A stretch of DNA of 17,654 bases from an uncultured Butyricicoccus sp. (GTDB taxonomy: Bacteria; Bacillota; Clostridia; Oscillospirales; Butyricicoccaceae): assembly GCA_900544475.1 (NCBI GenBank), contig UQVU01000025.1, positions 1 to 17,654 of the forward strand. The letters are read 5' to 3'. Below, in pieces: positions 14,271 to 17,654 of the stretch (position 1 is the first letter of the stretch; every line of letters starts with the position of its first letter). A model generated the notes under the pieces. That model had not been told where the DNA came from, did not search any database, and worked only from the letters and a program-made list of their open reading frames with translations. A program made the position numbers and the translations under genes.

Positions 14271-15194
14271 TCAGAGGTTTAAGCCGGTCGTTTCGTCCAG
14301 ACCGAGCATGATATTCATATTCTGCACCGCAGCGCCGGACGCGCCCTTGCCGAGGTTGTCGAACAGCGCGGTGACAATGGTCTGCTCCTCGTGGCCGCAG
14401 ACGATGAGGCGCAGACTGTCGCGGCCCGCCATCGTATTGGCGTAAATCACGTTCTCGTCACCGCCGAGGGGTGCTACCGTGACGAATTTCTGGTTTGCAT
14501 AGTGCTCCGCGAGGGTGTTGTGCACGATGTGTGCATCCACACCCGGCAGCATGACGGTCGTTGCCATGCCCTTGTAGAAGTCGCCTACAATAGGCACGAA
14601 AACCGGCGCGTGCATCAGGCCGCAGACGTACTCCATCTCGGGCAGATGCTTGTGATGCAGGTTCAGGCCGTAAATGCGCTCGGAGTCGTGGCGCTTGTCG
14701 CGCTCCTCGTCCTCATACTCGGCAATCATCTTCTTGCCGCCGCCCGAATAGCCGGTCAGCGAAGAGCAGGTGAACGCGAAATCCTCCGGCACAACGCCGC
14801 GTGCGACGAGCGGATAAACCGAGGAAATAAAGCCGCTTGCGTGGCAGCCGGGGTTTGCAACGCGCTTGGAGCCGGCGATGGCGGCGCGGTGCGCCTTGGA
14901 CAGCTCAGCAAAGCCGTAGTCCCAGTCGGGGTCGGTGCGGTGCGCGGTCGAGGCGTCAATGACGCGCGTGTGGTCGTTTTCGATGAGGGAAACCGCCTCA
15001 ACGGCCGCCGCGTCCGGCAGGCACAGGAACACGATGTCAGCCGCGTTCAGGAACTTGCGGCGCTCCTCGGTGTCCTTGCGCTTGTCCTCGTCGATGAGCA
15101 GCAGCTCGATGTCGTCGCGGCCGCCCAGACGCTCGTAAATCTGAAGGCCGGTCGTGCCTTCCTTGCCGTCAATGTAAATCTTAGGTCTGCTCAT
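14271..15194 (-). CDS. argC: N-acetyl-gamma-glutamyl-phosphate reductase (short, type 2)
   Basis: This 307-aa NADPH-dependent enzyme reduces N-acetylglutamyl phosphate to the semialdehyde. The nucleotide-binding turn is DGKEGTTGLQIYERL (9-23) and the catalytic cysteine is C117 in VANPGCHASGF (112-122). LPDAAAVEA (59-67), STAHRTDPDWDYGFAEL (82-98) and a histidine pair in LNLHHKHLPEM follow. The length and the IDGKEGTTG start place it in the shorter type 2 group rather than the 345-aa type 1 form usual in Bacillus. The ribosome site is inside the end of argH, and only two bases separate the genes, so their translation is coupled. Confidence 0.95.
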   Translation of the reverse strand: MSRPKIYIDGKEGTTGLQIYERLGGRDDIELLLIDEDKRKDTEERRKFLNAADIVFLCLPDAAAVEAVSLIENDHTRVIDASTAHRTDPDWDYGFAELSKAHRAAIAGSKRVANPGCHASGFISSVYPLVARGVVPEDFAFTCSSLTGYSGGGKKMIAEYEDEERDKRHDSERIYGLNLHHKHLPEMEYVCGLMHAPVFVPIVGDFYKGMATTVMLPGVDAHIVHNTLAEHYANQKFVTVAPLGGDENVIYANTMAGRDSLRLIVCGHEEQTIVTALFDNLGKGASGAAVQNMNIMLGLDETTGLNL

Positions 15195-15196
15195 GA

Positions 15197-16588
<1,392 letters not shown>

Positions 16589-16612
16589 AACGTGTTACCT
16601 CACAAAACACTC

Positions 16613-16643
16613 GTAGGGCGGCACATTCCGGACATGCCGCCCT
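16613..16643 (+). repeat. GTAGGGCGG hairpin repeat between argG and argH
   Basis: GTAGGGCGG opens a perfect 9-bp stem, AGGGCGGCA (16615-16623) with TGCCGCCCT (16635-16643), around an 11-base loop containing TCCGGA. No T-run follows in the operon direction, so transcription should pass. It could stabilise the upstream argG message or reduce argH expression. Confidence 0.75.
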
Positions 16644-16663
16644 GCGGTTTTCAGTTTATTTCT

Positions 16664-17654
16664 TTACTTCTCAACGGACGGGAAGTGCTCGCCGGTCTTT
16701 GCATACAACATCTGATCGTTCAGAGCGCGTACCTTGAGCGGCAGACCGAACAGGTTGATGAAGCCTGCGGAGTCGGCCTGATCGTAGCAGTCGTCCTCGT
16801 TGAAGGTCGCCATATCCTCGGAGTACAGGCTGTACGGAGAGGTGACGGAAGCCGGGATGATGTTGCCCTTGTAGAGCTTGAGCTTTACGTCGCCGGTAAC
16901 GGTCTCCTGGGTGGAGTCAACGAACGCGGAGAGCGCCTTGCGCAGCGGGGTGTACCACTGGCCGTTGTAAACCAGCTCGCCGAACTTGAGGCCGACCTGG
17001 GTCTTGTAGTGTGCGGTTTCCTTGTCGAGGGTGATCTCCTCGAGCTTTGCGTGAGCAGCGTACAGGATGGAGCCGCCCGGGGTCTCGTATACGCCGCGGC
17101 TCTTCATGCCGACCAGACGGTTCTCAACGATGTCGAGGATGCCGATGCCGTTCTCGCCGCCGAGCTTGTTGAGCTTCTCGATGAGGGCAACGGATTCCAT
17201 CTTCTCGCCGTCAACAGCGGTCGGAACGCCCTTTTCGAAGTGGATGGTGACGTAAGTCGGCTTGTCCGGCGCCATTTCCGGGGAAACACCCAGTTCGAGG
17301 AAGCCCGGCTTGTTGAGCGGCGCCTCGTTCGACGGCAGCTCAAGATCCAGACCCTCATGGCTCAGATGCCACAGGTTCTTATCCTTGGAGTAGTTGGTCT
17401 CTTTCGTAATCTTTAACGGAATGTTGTGAGCCTCTGCGTACTCGATCTCTTTTTCACGGGAATTCAGTTCCCAGAAACGCCACGGAGCGATAATGTCCAT
17501 CTGCGGTGCGAACGCATGGATCGCCAGCTCGAAACGAACCTGGTCGTTGCCCTTGCCGGTGCAGCCATGGCAGATCGCATCTGCGCCTTCCTTGAGCGCA
17601 ATATCTACGATGCGCTTTGCGATGATCGGGCGTGCGAAAGAAGTACCGAGCAGG
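16664..17654 (-). CDS. argG: argininosuccinate synthase (5' end outside the window)
   Basis: The reading frame runs to the window edge (first complete codon at 17653), so the ATG at 17500 is internal and not the start. About 329 residues are present. The family is usually about 400 aa, so roughly the first 75, including the ATP pyrophosphatase loop, lie outside. Visible marks are [12 protein letters not shown] near the edge, the substrate motif [13 protein letters not shown], and IIAPWRFW. They are followed by [17 protein letters not shown] and [15 protein letters not shown]. The enzyme condenses citrulline with aspartate using ATP. It is the first arg gene seen, and the operon promoter and any ArgR or T-box control must lie further right. 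Confidence 0.97.
   Translation of the reverse strand, partial: LLGTSFARPIIAKRIVDIALKEGADAICHGCTGKGNDQVRFELAIHAFAPQMDIIAPWRFWELNSREKEIEYAEAHNIPLKITKETNYSKDKNLWHLSHEGLDLELPSNEAPLNKPGFLELGVSPEMAPDKPTYVTIHFEKGVPTAVDGEKMESVALIEKLNKLGGENGIGILDIVENRLVGMKSRGVYETPGGSILYAAHAKLEEITLDKETAHYKTQVGLKFGELVYNGQWYTPLRKALSAFVDSTQETVTGDVKLKLYKGNIIPASVTSPYSLYSEDMATFNEDDCYDQADSAGFINLFGLPLKVRALNDQMLYAKTGEHFPSVEK

Noticed and set aside
12809..14311. 500-codon forward open frame opposite argJ
   Set aside because: It is the antisense shadow of argJ, whose catalytic motifs are intact. The shadow has no ribosome site, is rich in R/A/V/D as expected from GC-biased complementary codons, and matches no family I know.
16664..17500. 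Taking ATG 17500 as the start of argG
   Set aside because: The frame upstream to the window edge translates to conserved argininosuccinate synthase sequence ([13 protein letters not shown]), so the true start is outside the window.

Overview
The window looks like a chromosomal segment of a moderately GC-rich, Gram-positive anaerobe of the class Clostridia. A gut Oscillospirales/Butyricicoccus-Agathobaculum type is my best guess, from memory and not verified. The grounds are strong AGGAGG-type ribosome sites, extended -10 (TGCTATAAT) promoters, an SLH-anchored secreted glycoside hydrolase, a large serine recombinase with a zinc ribbon, and a one-piece arginine operon in the order argG-H-C-J-B-D-F.

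Layout. (1) 1-3480 is an accessory-looking stretch. It holds two older copies of a 161-bp interspersed repeat, two tiny reverse-strand ORFs separated by a single TGA codon, a forward Uma2-family nuclease gene with its own promoter and terminator, and a forward large serine recombinase with its own promoter and a terminator shared with the converging neighbour. (2) 3490-9320 is a run of reverse-strand, mostly independently terminated genes: a cupin, an SLH-GH5 glucanase, a FUSC/aromatic-acid-exporter-like membrane protein, a MATE transporter overlapping by 4 bp a heavily deleted MerR-type regulator, and the t6A-modification dehydratase tcdA. (3) 9530-17654 is the arginine operon on the reverse strand. 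Its promoter and the start of argG lie beyond the right edge, and it ends at a clear terminator after argF.

How the genes work together. ArgJ supplies and recycles the acetyl group. ArgB, ArgC and ArgD turn N-acetylglutamate into N-acetylornithine. ArgF makes citrulline, and ArgG and ArgH convert it to arginine. Only carbamoyl-phosphate synthase and a visible ArgR regulator are missing from the window. MATE and the MerR remnant are translationally coupled and were probably once an inducible efflux unit.

Beyond the genes, the window is notable for small repeats. The first family is a MITE-like 161-bp element with 17-bp terminal inverted repeats (four copies, two differing at a single base). 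The second is a family of short hairpins opening with GTAGGGCGG, found only in spacers of the arg operon, whose stems differ but stay perfectly paired. The third is a single 105-bp imperfect palindrome overlapping the argJ stop codon. I found no CRISPR array, tRNA, rRNA or clear defence system. Uma2 plus recombinase is the nearest thing to an accessory module, and I see no convincing undescribed multi-gene system.
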